36,884 bases of DNA, taken from Neisseria uirgultaei (GTDB taxonomy: Bacteria; Pseudomonadota; Gammaproteobacteria; Burkholderiales; Neisseriaceae). The notes under the pieces were generated by a model, which saw nothing but the letters and a program-made list of their open reading frames with translations, was not told where the DNA came from and made no database searches. The translations under genes and the position numbers were made by a program. Shown here piece by piece: positions 1 to 7,611 of this stretch. Every line of letters begins with the position of its first letter. The stretch's first letter is position 1. The stretch is from NCBI RefSeq assembly GCF_962719845.1, contig NZ_CAUIYF010000017.1, positions 1 to 36,884 of the forward strand. The letters run 5' to 3'.

Positions 1-21
1 ACACTTATCGGTAATCTGTTT

Positions 22-33
22 TGTTAAAGAGCG
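22..33 (-). promoter_or_regulatory. boxA antitermination element of an rRNA operon leader
   Basis: Read on the minus strand this is CGCTCTTTAACA, one base from the Escherichia coli rrn boxA (TGCTCTTTAACA). BoxA RNA binds NusB/NusE to protect rRNA transcripts from Rho. It lies about 40 bases downstream of a strong minus-strand promoter. The rRNA genes themselves would lie left of position 1 and are not in the window. Confidence 0.85.
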
Positions 34-79
34 TTTGAACTGCTTCATCACCGCCGTTTCGTCAGCAGCGAAGACGCGA

Positions 80-172
80 ACTATACGCTTGAAGAGATTT
101 GCGGTCAACCGTTTTCTTGAAAAATTTTTATAAAAATATTTATCATATTGTTTATAAATTAATTTATATTTA
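80..172 (-). promoter_or_regulatory. rRNA operon P1-type promoter with UP element
   Basis: On the minus strand there is a -35 TTGACC (103-108), a 17-base spacer and a -10 TATAGT (80-85). Upstream of the -35, 109-172 is almost pure A/T, as expected of an UP element that binds the RNA polymerase alpha C-terminal domain. The bases after the -10 are G/C-rich (TCGCGTC), a discriminator typical of stringently controlled rRNA promoters. Together with boxA this marks the start of an rrn operon running out of the window. The flanking pseudouridine synthase gene ends at 173, so the UP element abuts its stop codon. Confidence 0.88.
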
Positions 173-826
173 TTAACCTGCTTTTGCCATATAAAATTCT
201 TCCAGCACATGAGATATATTTTCAGTCTGCCATTCGTTTTTTAAGGGTGCAACAATTTCGATTTGTCGGTTTTGGTAGGCAAATTGTATTTTCCATGCAT
301 ACAGAAACATGATTTCGGATTCTGTTCCGCCGTATAAGCTGTCGCCTAGAATCGGACTGCCCAAACTTTTCATCGCCACTCTCAATTGGTGCGTTTTGCC
401 CGTATGGGGCTCAAGGATGAACAGCCGCAGTTTTTCGGCGATACTGATGCTGTGGAATCGGGTAACGGCAATATTTTCCATATTGCGCGTCAGCTTCCAC
501 ATCCCGCGCCTAGATTTTTCCATGCCGCCTTTTATCCATCCTTGTTTTTTGGACGGTTTGCGGTCGGACAAAGCCAAATAGGTTTTCTTCATTTTCCTTT
601 CGGCAAACTGTGCGGCAAAAACAGCGGCACTTTGGGGATTAAGGGCAAACAGCAATATGCCTCCGGTCTGCTTGTCCAACCTGTGCAGCAACCATACCTT
701 TTCTACGCCCAACTGTGCCGCAAGTGTTGCCGTCAGACTGACTTCGCCGTCGGAACGGTGGACGGATATGCCTTGAGGTTTATTGATGGCGACAAAATCT
801 TGGTGTCTGAATAAGATTTCCCACAT
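173..826 (-). CDS. RluA-family rRNA/tRNA pseudouridine synthase
   Basis: A 217-residue protein of the RluA/RluC/RluD/TruC family, which isomerises uridine to pseudouridine in structured RNA. The motif HRLDKQTGG (residues 49-56) contains the invariant catalytic Asp51. The C-terminal HTGKTHQLRV stretch is the second family signature. There is no N-terminal S4 domain, so it is one of the short single-domain members (compare TruC and small Rlu proteins). The RNA target cannot be told from sequence. It sits directly upstream of an rRNA operon promoter that fires in the same direction. Start: first ATG, giving the usual MxEILF-type beginning. Confidence 0.85.
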   Translation of the reverse strand: MWEILFRHQDFVAINKPQGISVHRSDGEVSLTATLAAQLGVEKVWLLHRLDKQTGGILLFALNPQSAAVFAAQFAERKMKKTYLALSDRKPSKKQGWIKGGMEKSRRGMWKLTRNMENIAVTRFHSISIAEKLRLFILEPHTGKTHQLRVAMKSLGSPILGDSLYGGTESEIMFLYAWKIQFAYQNRQIEIVAPLKNEWQTENISHVLEEFYMAKAG

Positions 827-861
827 ATTTGAACCTGAATATATTTGACAGAAGCTTTCTG

Positions 862-1374
862 TCAGGCATTGTTGTGATGTTCTGCAATCATTTTTTGGTA
901 CACGGCCGGCGGCACATATCTTTTGACGGTTTCCGTCCAGCCTTCCGGCCCGACCAAGCCTTTAACCATAGTGGACGACACTTCGGCGATTTCGCGCGGC
1001 GGCATAAGGAATACGGTGGATATTTCGGGGGCGAGGTCGCTGTTGATATGGCGCATGGAACGTTCGTATTCATAATCGGAGGCGGAACGGATGCCGCGTA
1101 CGATGAATCCTGCATCTACCTCACGGGCGTAATGCACCAAAAACCGGTTTTCAAATACATCGGTTCTAACGTTGGGAAACATTTTAGTAATATCGTGCAG
1201 CATATCCAGCCTTTCGGCTATCGTGTAGGTGTTGCGTTTGTCGGGATTGATGCCGATGGCGACGATGAGTTCGTCAAACATAGATTGCGCCTGCCGTATC
1301 ATCCACAGATGCCCCAATGTGGGCGGATCGAAACTGCCGGCATAAACGGCTCGGCGCGGTGTATTCGGTAACAT
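862..1374 (-). CDS. coaD: Phosphopantetheine adenylyltransferase (CoaD)
   Basis: Catalyses ATP + 4'-phosphopantetheine to dephospho-CoA + PPi, the penultimate step of coenzyme A synthesis in the cytoplasm. The product is 170 residues, close to the usual 160-170. It carries the nucleotidyltransferase motif GSFDPPTLGH near the N-terminus and the VSSTMVK (ISSTxxR-like) motif near the C-terminus. The ATG at 1374 (MLPNTPRRAVYAGS) is preferred over an upstream in-frame start at 1422, because GGGAGGA lies about 6 bases before it on the minus strand and the upstream extension has no family counterpart. A DUS hairpin separates it from the upstream BI-1 gene. Confidence 0.96.
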   Translation of the reverse strand: MLPNTPRRAVYAGSFDPPTLGHLWMIRQAQSMFDELIVAIGINPDKRNTYTIAERLDMLHDITKMFPNVRTDVFENRFLVHYAREVDAGFIVRGIRSASDYEYERSMRHINSDLAPEISTVFLMPPREIAEVSSTMVKGLVGPEGWTETVKRYVPPAVYQKMIAEHHNNA

Positions 1375-1445
1375 ATGATTCCTCCCGACTTCATAGCCGG
1401 CTGTGTTTTTATGTGTGTGCATCCGTATTGCATGCCCAAAACAAA

Positions 1446-1478
1446 ATGCCGTCTGAAATAAGTGCTTTCAGACGGCAT
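1446..1478 (-). terminator. Inverted DUS pair, likely terminator of the BI-1 gene
   Basis: ATGCCGTCTGAAA (1446-1458) and its inverse (1466-1478) form a 13-bp stem with a 7-base loop. It lies 16 bases beyond the stop codon of the BI-1 family gene and before coaD. It doubles as uptake signal and probable intrinsic terminator. Confidence 0.75.
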
Positions 1479-1493
1479 GGTGTTTCGCCTACA

Positions 1494-2177
1494 TCAGTCA
1501 TCGCCGTTTAAGGACAGCAGGATGTTGAGCAAACTGCTGAAGATGTTGTAAAGCGAGATAAACAGTGTCAGTGCCGCACTGATGTGGCTGTCTTCTCCGC
1601 CGTCGATGACGGTGCGTACCTGCCACATAATCATTAAGGAACTGAACAAGACAAACCCGGCGGAAATGGTCAGTGCCAGCGAGGGGATACCCAAAAACAG
1701 ATTGGCAACCACGGCGACCATCAGAATGACTGCACCTACGGTCAGGAAGCGTCCGAGCGCGTTCATATCGAGCCGGGTTCGGCGTGCCAATGCGGACATC
1801 GTTAAAAAGACGGCGGCGGTCATCGCGGCGGCAATACCGACGATTTTCGCACCGTCGGCAATATGGAGCGCGTATTGCAGCACGGGGCCGATCAATACGC
1901 CCATACCGAATGTGAATACCATCAGCAGGGCAACGCCGGTATTGCTGTAACGGTTTTTCTCGATGAAGTGGATCATGCCGTAGAAAAACGCCAGCACGAC
2001 GGCAAACCCTATCCAGCGCGAACCGAAGGCGGCGTAAAAATTGAAGCCGGCATTGGCGGCAAGTGCCGCGCCTGCGGCAGCCGGAATGAATGAAAATCCG
2101 AGCAGGCGGTAGGTTTTCTGCAGGACGGTGTTTTTAGAAACCGTATGCACGGTGTAGTCGTAAACGTCGTGTTGCAT
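1494..2177 (-). CDS. Bax inhibitor-1 / YccA family integral membrane protein
   Basis: A 227-residue, very hydrophobic protein with about seven membrane segments. It begins with a short polar N-terminus (MQHDVYDYTVHTVSKNTVLQ) and has the family pattern of small loops and a final TM segment. It belongs to the BI-1/YccA/TMBIM family (UPF0005). Bacterial members are proposed pH-sensitive calcium leak channels (BsYetJ), or in E. coli YccA modulate FtsH proteolysis. Which role applies here is unknown. The start is supported by AGGAG about 10 bases upstream. It is a monocistronic unit between the yggX and coaD terminators. Confidence 0.88.
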   Translation of the reverse strand: MQHDVYDYTVHTVSKNTVLQKTYRLLGFSFIPAAAGAALAANAGFNFYAAFGSRWIGFAVVLAFFYGMIHFIEKNRYSNTGVALLMVFTFGMGVLIGPVLQYALHIADGAKIVGIAAAMTAAVFLTMSALARRTRLDMNALGRFLTVGAVILMVAVVANLFLGIPSLALTISAGFVLFSSLMIMWQVRTVIDGGEDSHISAALTLFISLYNIFSSLLNILLSLNGDD

Positions 2178-2285
2178 ATCATCTGCTCCTGAAAGCGCGG
2201 TTGGAAATAACGGGGGATTTTAACATTGCCCAATGTCAAAATTTGTCCGGTTGCGTGAAGATAAAGTTGTCCGGCGTATTTTAAA

Positions 2286-2312
2286 GGCCGTCTGAAGCAG
2301 GTTCGGACAGCC
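2286..2312 (-). terminator. Imperfect DUS hairpin downstream of yggX
   Basis: GGCCGTCTGAA (2286-2296) faces TTCGGACAGCC (2302-2312). The two differences from a perfect repeat become G-U pairs in the RNA, and the minus-strand stem is followed by TTTAAAAT. One arm is a diverged DUS. Likely terminator for yggX. Confidence 0.55.
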
Positions 2313-2333
2313 TGTGTTCAAAACGGAAAACCG

Positions 2334-2600
2334 TTATTGCGGAACGTATCCCTGAACGGCATCCGCGCCGTCGCCGAAGAAATACTGCTCCATCTGCTGA
2401 GCCAGGTATTCGCGCGCGCGCGGATCGGCAAGGCTTAAGCGGTTTTCGTTAATCAGCATGGTTTGGTGGCGCGTCCACGCCATCCATGCTTCTTGCGATA
2501 CGTTTTCAAAAATGCGCTTGCCCAATTCGTTGGGAAGCGGTGGAAATTTCATGCCTTCGGCTTCTTTGTTGAGCTTGACGCAGAATACCATGCGTGCCAT
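2334..2600 (-). CDS. yggX: Probable Fe(2+)-trafficking / oxidative damage protection protein YggX
   Basis: An 88-residue protein that starts MARMVFCVKLNKEAEG and contains the family blocks PPLPNELGKRIFENVSQEAW and QMEQYFFG. YggX proteins are small cytoplasmic proteins that protect Fe-S clusters and DNA from oxidative damage and are thought to handle labile ferrous iron. They carry a single conserved Cys near the N-terminus (Cys7 here). Length and residue pattern match the whole family. In many proteobacteria yggX is next to mutY; here it is not. Confidence 0.95.
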   Translation of the reverse strand: MARMVFCVKLNKEAEGMKFPPLPNELGKRIFENVSQEAWMAWTRHQTMLINENRLSLADPRAREYLAQQMEQYFFGDGADAVQGYVPQ

Positions 2601-2672
2601 AGCGGATTCCTTTGCTGTGTTCAGAAATAACGGGGTGATTTTAACCGATTAGGGGTACAGACAAAAGCCTTC

Positions 2673-3143
2673 TTATTCCCGATGATAAGGATGGTTGTGC
2701 AGGATGGAAACGGCCCGGTAGAGCTGCTCGGTCAGAAGGACACGCACCATGCCGTGCGGCAGGGTGAGGCTGGACAGGCGCATCATCATGCGGGCTTGTT
2801 GTTTGAGGCGGTCGGTCATGCCGTCCGCGCCGCCGATGACGAAGCAGACGTGTTCGCCGTTTTGCTGCCAGCTTTTGAGGTGTTCCGCCAGCTCGACGGA
2901 GGTCGGTGCTTTGCCGCGTTCGTCAAGAACGACGAGGAACGCGCCTTGCGGAACGGCTTCAAGGATGCGTTTTTCTTCCGCCACCATACCTTGTGCGGCA
3001 TTCACGCCCGCGCCGCGTTTTTCGGGTTTGATTTCTTTGAGTGCGTAGGCGACGTCGCGTCCGAAGCGTTTAGCGTATTCGGCGACGGCCTCATCAACCC
3101 AGCGCGGCATTTTGGTGCCGACTGCCAAGACGGTAATGTTCAA
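2673..3143 (-). CDS. rlmH: 23S rRNA (pseudouridine1915-N3)-methyltransferase RlmH
   Basis: A SPOUT-class methyltransferase that methylates pseudouridine 1915 in helix 69 of 23S rRNA on assembled 70S ribosomes, using S-adenosylmethionine. The product is 156 residues, the normal family length, with VVLDERGK, the glycine-rich FVIGGADG of the trefoil knot, and the C-terminal EQLYRAVSILHNHPYHRE. The start is TTG at 3143 (LNITVLAVGTK). AGGGAGA lies just upstream of it on the minus strand, and no ATG matches the conserved N-terminus. It follows rsfS, and the rsfS-rlmH pairing is very common. A DUS hairpin lies between the two genes here. Confidence 0.95.
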   Translation of the reverse strand: MNITVLAVGTKMPRWVDEAVAEYAKRFGRDVAYALKEIKPEKRGAGVNAAQGMVAEEKRILEAVPQGAFLVVLDERGKAPTSVELAEHLKSWQQNGEHVCFVIGGADGMTDRLKQQARMMMRLSSLTLPHGMVRVLLTEQLYRAVSILHNHPYHRE

Positions 3144-3164
3144 TGCTTTCTCCCTTACAAGAAA

Positions 3165-3190
3165 ATGCCGTCTGAACATTCAGACGGCAT
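3165..3190 (-). terminator. Tight inverted DUS pair between rsfS and rlmH
   Basis: ATGCCGTCTGAA (3165-3176) and its inverse (3179-3190) are separated by only two bases. The stem lies just after the rsfS stop and about 20 bases before the rlmH TTG start. It may attenuate read-through into rlmH. The minus-strand sequence after it has only a short A/T stretch, so termination strength is uncertain. Confidence 0.5.
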
Positions 3191-3196
3191 CGGGAA

Positions 3197-3583
3197 TCAG
3201 TCTGCCGCGTGCCACGGCTTCTGCATTCCGGCATGGAAACTCGGTTTCTCGCCGCCCCAGAGGGTGTCGATGTCGTAGAAGTCGCGCACGGCAGGGAGCA
3301 TAACGTGGACGACGAGGTCTCCTGCATCAACCAACGTCCATTCGCCGCTGTCGCCTTCGGTACTGAGGATTTCAAAACCGGCCTCTTTCAAATCGACGGC
3401 AACGTTATTGGCAAGGGCTTTGACTTGGCGCGTACTGTCGCCGCTGGCGATAATCATTCTGGCAAACAGCGAAGTTTTGTCTTGCGTTTCGAGAACGGAA
3501 ATGTCTTTGGCTTTGATGTCTTCGAGGGCGTTGACGGCGACCCCGACCATTTTTTGCAGGTCTTGCAGTTCTTGTTCGTTCAT
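3197..3583 (-). CDS. rsfS: Ribosomal silencing factor RsfS
   Basis: A 128-residue member of the RsfS/Iojap/YbeB family. RsfS binds ribosomal protein uL14 on the 50S subunit and blocks 30S joining, which shuts down translation in starvation. Family features visible are the N-terminal helix, DIKAKDISVLE, the SGDSTRQVKALA block, and the W-x-L-x-D-x-G-D-x-V-x-H-x-M core (WTLVDAGDLVVHVMLP). Start ATG at 3583 has AGGA about 5 bases upstream. It is in the nadD-rsfS-rlmH order that is standard in bacteria. Confidence 0.96.
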   Translation of the reverse strand: MNEQELQDLQKMVGVAVNALEDIKAKDISVLETQDKTSLFARMIIASGDSTRQVKALANNVAVDLKEAGFEILSTEGDSGEWTLVDAGDLVVHVMLPAVRDFYDIDTLWGGEKPSFHAGMQKPWHAAD

Positions 3584-3603
3584 TATGTTCCTAACGGGAT
3601 GTT

Positions 3604-3615
3604 TTCAGACGGCAT
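3604..3615 (-). repeat. Single DUS between nadD and rsfS
   Basis: A perfect 12-base uptake sequence, here in minus-strand orientation, in the short gap between nadD and rsfS. It has no nearby inverse partner, so it is an uptake signal rather than a hairpin. Confidence 0.9.
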
Positions 3616-3641
3616 TATAGCCGTTCCTTACTGATTTGACT

Positions 3642-4247
3642 TTATTTTTCGTACAGCCGGTGTTCTCGGATATAACGGGCGGCGGCAGGCGGTATGCCGT
3701 CTGAAACACCGGCGGCACTCAGGTTGCGGCGGATTTCCGTTGACGACATATTATGCATCGGGACGGACAAGATGCGGACGCTGCCGTCCTGAAGGGACTT
3801 GCCCAGCCATGCGTGCAGCTGGTGCGGGGCGTGTTTGAGGCTGCCGCCCTGCCGCATGGCGACGGCGATATGGGTTTCGCGCACGAGCATCTGCCATTTT
3901 TTCCATGTGTGCAGCTTCATCAGGCTGTCGCTGCCCATCAGCCACCAGAGTTGCGCCGAGGGGAACTGCTGGCGAAAAATTTGGACGGTGTCGAAGGTGT
4001 AGGTTGCACCTTCTCGGACGATGTCGCAGTCGCTGACGGCAAAACGCGCGTCTTCTGCCGTTGCCAGTTCGACCATGGCAAGGCGGTCGGCGGCGGAAGC
4101 GGAGGCGGCGTCTTTGTGATACGGGCCACCTGCCGGCAGGAAAACAACCGTGTCCAACCCGATTTCATCGGCAAAGGCACGGGCGATATGAAGATGCCCG
4201 TTGTGTATCGGGTCGAAAGTGCCGCCGAACAGTCCGATTTTCTTCAT
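3642..4247 (-). CDS. nadD: Nicotinate-nucleotide adenylyltransferase NadD
   Basis: Transfers AMP from ATP to nicotinate mononucleotide, making deamido-NAD in NAD biosynthesis. The product is 201 residues. It has the nucleotidyltransferase motif GGTFDPIHNGHLHIA (from residue 8) and the C-terminal SSTEIRRNL motif. The start codon overlaps the stop of the upstream carbonic anhydrase gene by four bases (ATGA), so the two are translationally coupled. Near the C-terminus the residues VSDGIPP are encoded by an in-frame DUS. Confidence 0.97.
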   Translation of the reverse strand: MKKIGLFGGTFDPIHNGHLHIARAFADEIGLDTVVFLPAGGPYHKDAASASAADRLAMVELATAEDARFAVSDCDIVREGATYTFDTVQIFRQQFPSAQLWWLMGSDSLMKLHTWKKWQMLVRETHIAVAMRQGGSLKHAPHQLHAWLGKSLQDGSVRILSVPMHNMSSTEIRRNLSAAGVSDGIPPAAARYIREHRLYEK

Positions 4248-4843
4248 GATGTTTCCATTCCTTCCGATAAGTCCATGCCGTCTGAAACACTGCCGTCCAC
4301 AATCAGGGTCAGTTTGCCGGTAACGGGATGGATGACCAATCCGTGAACGGCAATATGGCGCGGCATCAACGGATGGCGGCGGATGAGTTCGACCGTATGG
4401 CGCACGCTGTCTTCGACGTTGTCGAAACCGGTCAGCCAGCCGTCGAGGTCGATGCCGGCATAACGCAGGGTTTCGATACGGTCTTCGGGAATATTGCTTT
4501 CATGCACCTTACTGAGAAAGCCGGCCGCATTCAAACCTTGCATACCGCAATCGTGATGGGAAATGACCATGATTTCTTTGACTTTCAGTTCAAACACGGC
4601 AACCAGCAGGCTCCTCATGACCGAACCCCACGGATGCGCAACCAGCGCACCTGCATTTTTAATCAGTTTGGCATCGCCGTTCCTCAACCCCAAAGCATTG
4701 GGCAGCAGCTCGATAATCCGCGCATCCATGCAGGATAAAATCGCCAACTCCCTGCCCGGGTATTTGTCGGTAAAATATTTCTCATATTCGCCCGACTCGA
4801 CAAACTTCTGATTATAGGAAAGGATTTCGCTCAACTCGCTCAT
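4244..4843 (-). CDS. Beta-class carbonic anhydrase
   Basis: A 199-residue zinc enzyme that interconverts CO2 and bicarbonate. The zinc ligands of beta-carbonic anhydrases are visible as CMDAR (Cys38, Asp40, Arg42) and HHDC (His96, Cys99). The ATG at 4843 (MSELSEILSYN) is chosen over further upstream in-frame starts because GAGGA precedes it and the extension is not family-like. Its end overlaps nadD. It is of the short type found in many Gram-positives rather than the E. coli Can type. Bicarbonate supply fits the CO2 requirement of Neisseria and the PEP carboxylase in this window, but the link is inference. A DUS encodes VSDGMD near the C-terminus. Confidence 0.9.
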   Translation of the reverse strand: MSELSEILSYNQKFVESGEYEKYFTDKYPGRELAILSCMDARIIELLPNALGLRNGDAKLIKNAGALVAHPWGSVMRSLLVAVFELKVKEIMVISHHDCGMQGLNAAGFLSKVHESNIPEDRIETLRYAGIDLDGWLTGFDNVEDSVRHTVELIRRHPLMPRHIAVHGLVIHPVTGKLTLIVDGSVSDGMDLSEGMETS

Positions 4844-4871
4844 TTTGCCGTCCTCTGAAAAAGGGTTCACA

Positions 4872-6425
4872 TTATAACGTTTCCGTCTGTTTTCCGCCTT
4901 CACCGTTGTCCAACAGCAGGAAAATGCCCACCGCAAATGCCGACAACAACAATGTCAACACCATTGCCCGCGCATAATTGTCTTCACCCGCACGCCCCAA
5001 ATAGGCATAAATCAAAGTCGTCAACGTCTGCCATTCCGGACGCGACAGGAACAATGTCGCCGCAAATTCGCCCACGCAGGTTGCCGCCGCCAAAGTCAGG
5101 CCGCGCCGCAACGCCGGTTTCAAGAGGGGGAACGTGATGCGGTATGCCGTCTGAAAGCCGTTTGCGCCCAAACCCGCCGCCGCTCTGCCGTAATCCGGCG
5201 GCAGTGCGTCCCAAGCCGACAAAACATCTTTTGCCACAAACGGATACGCCAGCAGCGCATACATCGCCAACAGCAGCGGCAACGAAGCCGTCCACCCCGG
5301 ATAAAGCAGCAGCACGCCCGCCGAAACACAAACCGGCGACACCATAAACGGCAAAAACATCAGCCCGCGCATCCACGCCAGCCGCCGCGCCGCCGCCGCA
5401 TACACCACACCCAAAACCGCCGCCGCAAACACCGCCGCCGCCGAGAAGCGCAAAGTATTCCACACCGCCTGCCACGTTTCACTTTCCATTAACACACGCC
5501 ACGATTCGCCGGCTGACCACGCTTTCACAACAATTGCCGACAAAGGAAACAGGCAGCACACGGACAACACCGCCGCCGAAAATGCCAGCAGCACATATTC
5601 CCCCACCGATTGCGGCGGCGACGGCATCACAGGGGAAACCGCCTTATCCGAACCCGCGCGTCTGCCGAACCACGCATACAGCAATCCCGCTGCCGCCGTT
5701 ACCCCCAACACCAGCCACACCAGTGCCGAAGCCCCCGCCATATCGAGTTCGAACATAACCAACTGGTAAATTTCCACTTCGACCGTGGCATAACGGCTGC
5801 CGCCCAGCAGCAATGCCAGCCCGAACCCCGAAAAACAATACAGAAAGACAAGGCACACGCCGCCGGCAAGCCATGAGCGCAAAACGGGCATTTCAATGTC
5901 CCAAAACCGCCGCCACGCCCCCGCGCCCAACGTCCGTGCCGTCTGAAGCCGTGCCGCAGGCACTTGCACAAACCCCTGATACGCCGCCCTGACCAGCACG
6001 GGCAGGTTAAAAAACACATTGCCGTACAACAACAGATACGGCGTATCCTGCCGGCCGCGCCACAACAGCCCGTCCGCCCCGAACAAGGCCAGCACGCCCA
6101 CGCCCGCCACCAGCGTCGGCATCACGAAAGGCAGCATCAGCAGGCGCAGCACCAAAGCCCGCCCCGGAAACGCCAGCCGCGCGAGCACCCACGCGACAGG
6201 TACGCCCAAAGGCAGCACCAGCACACAGGTTGCCGCCGCCTGAAATACCGTCCATGCCAAACGTTCGAGCATATAGGCATCCGACAGCACCGCGCGCCAC
6301 GCCAAACCGTCATACGCCGCCATCGCCCACAAAGGCGCAAGCACCATCGCGGTCAAAAAAAACAGGGGTGGCAGCGTAACCAATCCGACAACCGCCCAAC
6401 GCCGCATATCCATCCGTTTTCCCAT
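4872..6425 (-). CDS. thiP: ABC transporter permease, ThiP-like (thiamine / TPP uptake), two fused permease domains
   Basis: A 517-residue (from this ATG) inner-membrane protein with two tandem BPD-type permease halves, each of about six membrane segments. Each half has an EAA-like loop that docks the ATPase (around RTLGAGAWRRFWDIEMPVL and GLGANGFQTAYRITFPLL). This fused architecture occurs in ThiP (thiamine) and FbpB/SfuB (ferric iron). The loop FSGFGLALLLGG followed by ATVEVEIYQ resembles ThiP more closely. No binding protein or ATPase is adjacent; an orphan ATPase gene lies at 16305-17243. The start is uncertain: ATGs at 6425, 6413 and 6407 are all weakly supported. Family is confident, substrate only moderately. 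Confidence 0.75.
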   Translation of the reverse strand: MGKRMDMRRWAVVGLVTLPPLFFLTAMVLAPLWAMAAYDGLAWRAVLSDAYMLERLAWTVFQAAATCVLVLPLGVPVAWVLARLAFPGRALVLRLLMLPFVMPTLVAGVGVLALFGADGLLWRGRQDTPYLLLYGNVFFNLPVLVRAAYQGFVQVPAARLQTARTLGAGAWRRFWDIEMPVLRSWLAGGVCLVFLYCFSGFGLALLLGGSRYATVEVEIYQLVMFELDMAGASALVWLVLGVTAAAGLLYAWFGRRAGSDKAVSPVMPSPPQSVGEYVLLAFSAAVLSVCCLFPLSAIVVKAWSAGESWRVLMESETWQAVWNTLRFSAAAVFAAAVLGVVYAAAARRLAWMRGLMFLPFMVSPVCVSAGVLLLYPGWTASLPLLLAMYALLAYPFVAKDVLSAWDALPPDYGRAAAGLGANGFQTAYRITFPLLKPALRRGLTLAAATCVGEFAATLFLSRPEWQTLTTLIYAYLGRAGEDNYARAMVLTLLLSAFAVGIFLLLDNGEGGKQTETL

Positions 6426-6603
6426 TTCAAAACATAATGGCTGGATTGTACCCAAAGCCGATCAAAAATGACTGCACAATTTTATCCGTCCGCAGTCAAA
6501 CCGCCGCCAACCGCCGGAATTCAGAGGCAAACACCGGCGCGGGTGCGTAACAAAGCAGCTGAAACCGGTACTCCGAACCGGAAAACATATTCAAACCCGA
6601 AAC

Positions 6604-6638
6604 AAAATGCCGTCTGAAGCCCTTTCAGACGGCATTTC
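6604..6638 (-). terminator. Inverted DUS pair downstream of thrB
   Basis: ATGCCGTCTGAA (6607-6618) and its inverse (6624-6635), extended by flanking A/T pairs, form a stem with a five-base loop 20 bases past the thrB stop. In the minus-strand RNA the stem is followed by TTTTG, so it is a credible intrinsic terminator. Confidence 0.75.
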
Positions 6639-6657
6639 TGCCAAACGCCGGACGCAC

Positions 6658-7575
6658 TCAATCCAAACTCAACAGCAGGTTGCGGAACGCGTTCGGGTCT
6701 TTGATAAACGTCATCTCGCCCGCCTGCGGAAAATGAAAGTCCAACAGGCGCGACACCCAAAAACGGATGCAGCCGGCACGTTGGGCGGTCGGGAAATACG
6801 CCTTTTCTTCGGCACTCAAGGGGCGCACACCCTCATAACCGCCGATAAACGCCTTTTTCAACGCCTCATCCAACTTATTGTCCGCCGTCCTTGCCCAATC
6901 GTTGACCGCAATCGCCAAGTCATACATAAAATTGCCCCGGCAGGCATAATAGAAATCGATGAAGCCCGATACCTGACCGCCGTCAAGCAACACATTGTCT
7001 TTAAACAGGTCGGCGTGGATGATGCCCGAAGGCAGATGGTTGCCGAGGTTGCCCTTCAGCGCGTCGATTTCGGAACACAGCAGCGCGGCATCGTCTTGCG
7101 ACAGGACGGGCAGCAGTCGGGCGCACGCCTCCGTCCACCACGCATCGTAACGCGGGTTTTCCATTTCCAAAGGGAAATCGGCGGCGGCAAGGTGCATTTT
7201 CGCCAACATCGCACCGGTATGGAAACACTGTTCCGCCGTCGGCAGCGCGGTATCCGAACCTTTCAGGCAGGCAACCAAACAAGCCGGCTTGCCCGCCAAA
7301 ACGGAATCAAGCCGGCCGTCCTTGCGCGCAACCGGCGCGGCAACCGCCACGCCCTTCATACTCAAATGCCGGTTAAGCTCCAGAAAAAACGGCAGCTCTT
7401 CCTGTTTCAACACTTCAAACACGGTCAGCACATAACGTCCCGAAGTCGTCGTCAGAAAATAATTGCTGTTGGTAATCCCCTGCGCGATACCCTGCAGGGA
7501 AACAAATTCCCCCAAATCGTAACCGCTCAGGAAGCCGCGCATTTCATCATCGGAAACACTGGTATAGACAGACAT
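6658..7575 (-). CDS. thrB: Homoserine kinase (ThrB, APH-like type)
   Basis: Phosphorylates homoserine in threonine biosynthesis. This is the second, kinase-fold type (aminoglycoside phosphotransferase/choline kinase superfamily), not the GHMP type of E. coli. The product is 305 residues. Motifs include the N-terminal GITNSNYFLTTTSGRYVLTVFE, the catalytic HADLFKDNVLL (the HxDxxxxN loop) and the metal-binding GFIDFYYACRGNFMYDLAI. The substrate assignment rests on similarity to the beta/gamma-proteobacterial ThrB group. It appears to be monocistronic, with a DUS terminator after it. Confidence 0.92.
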   Translation of the reverse strand: MSVYTSVSDDEMRGFLSGYDLGEFVSLQGIAQGITNSNYFLTTTSGRYVLTVFEVLKQEELPFFLELNRHLSMKGVAVAAPVARKDGRLDSVLAGKPACLVACLKGSDTALPTAEQCFHTGAMLAKMHLAAADFPLEMENPRYDAWWTEACARLLPVLSQDDAALLCSEIDALKGNLGNHLPSGIIHADLFKDNVLLDGGQVSGFIDFYYACRGNFMYDLAIAVNDWARTADNKLDEALKKAFIGGYEGVRPLSAEEKAYFPTAQRAGCIRFWVSRLLDFHFPQAGEMTFIKDPNAFRNLLLSLD

Positions 7576-7611
7576 ATCAACTCACTTGCTCAAAAACGGG
7601 CAAACCCGCCG

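Noticed and set aside
2406..2421. A short GC-alternating run (CGCGCGCGCG) inside yggX as a phase-variable repeat
   Set aside because: It is only about five dinucleotide units, it encodes conserved residues (PRARE), and a change would destroy a housekeeping gene.
4872..6425. Naming the permease FbpB (ferric iron)
   Set aside because: The two-domain fusion fits FbpB too, but loop sequence reads closer to ThiP and no iron-binding protein is adjacent. The question is left open in the entry.
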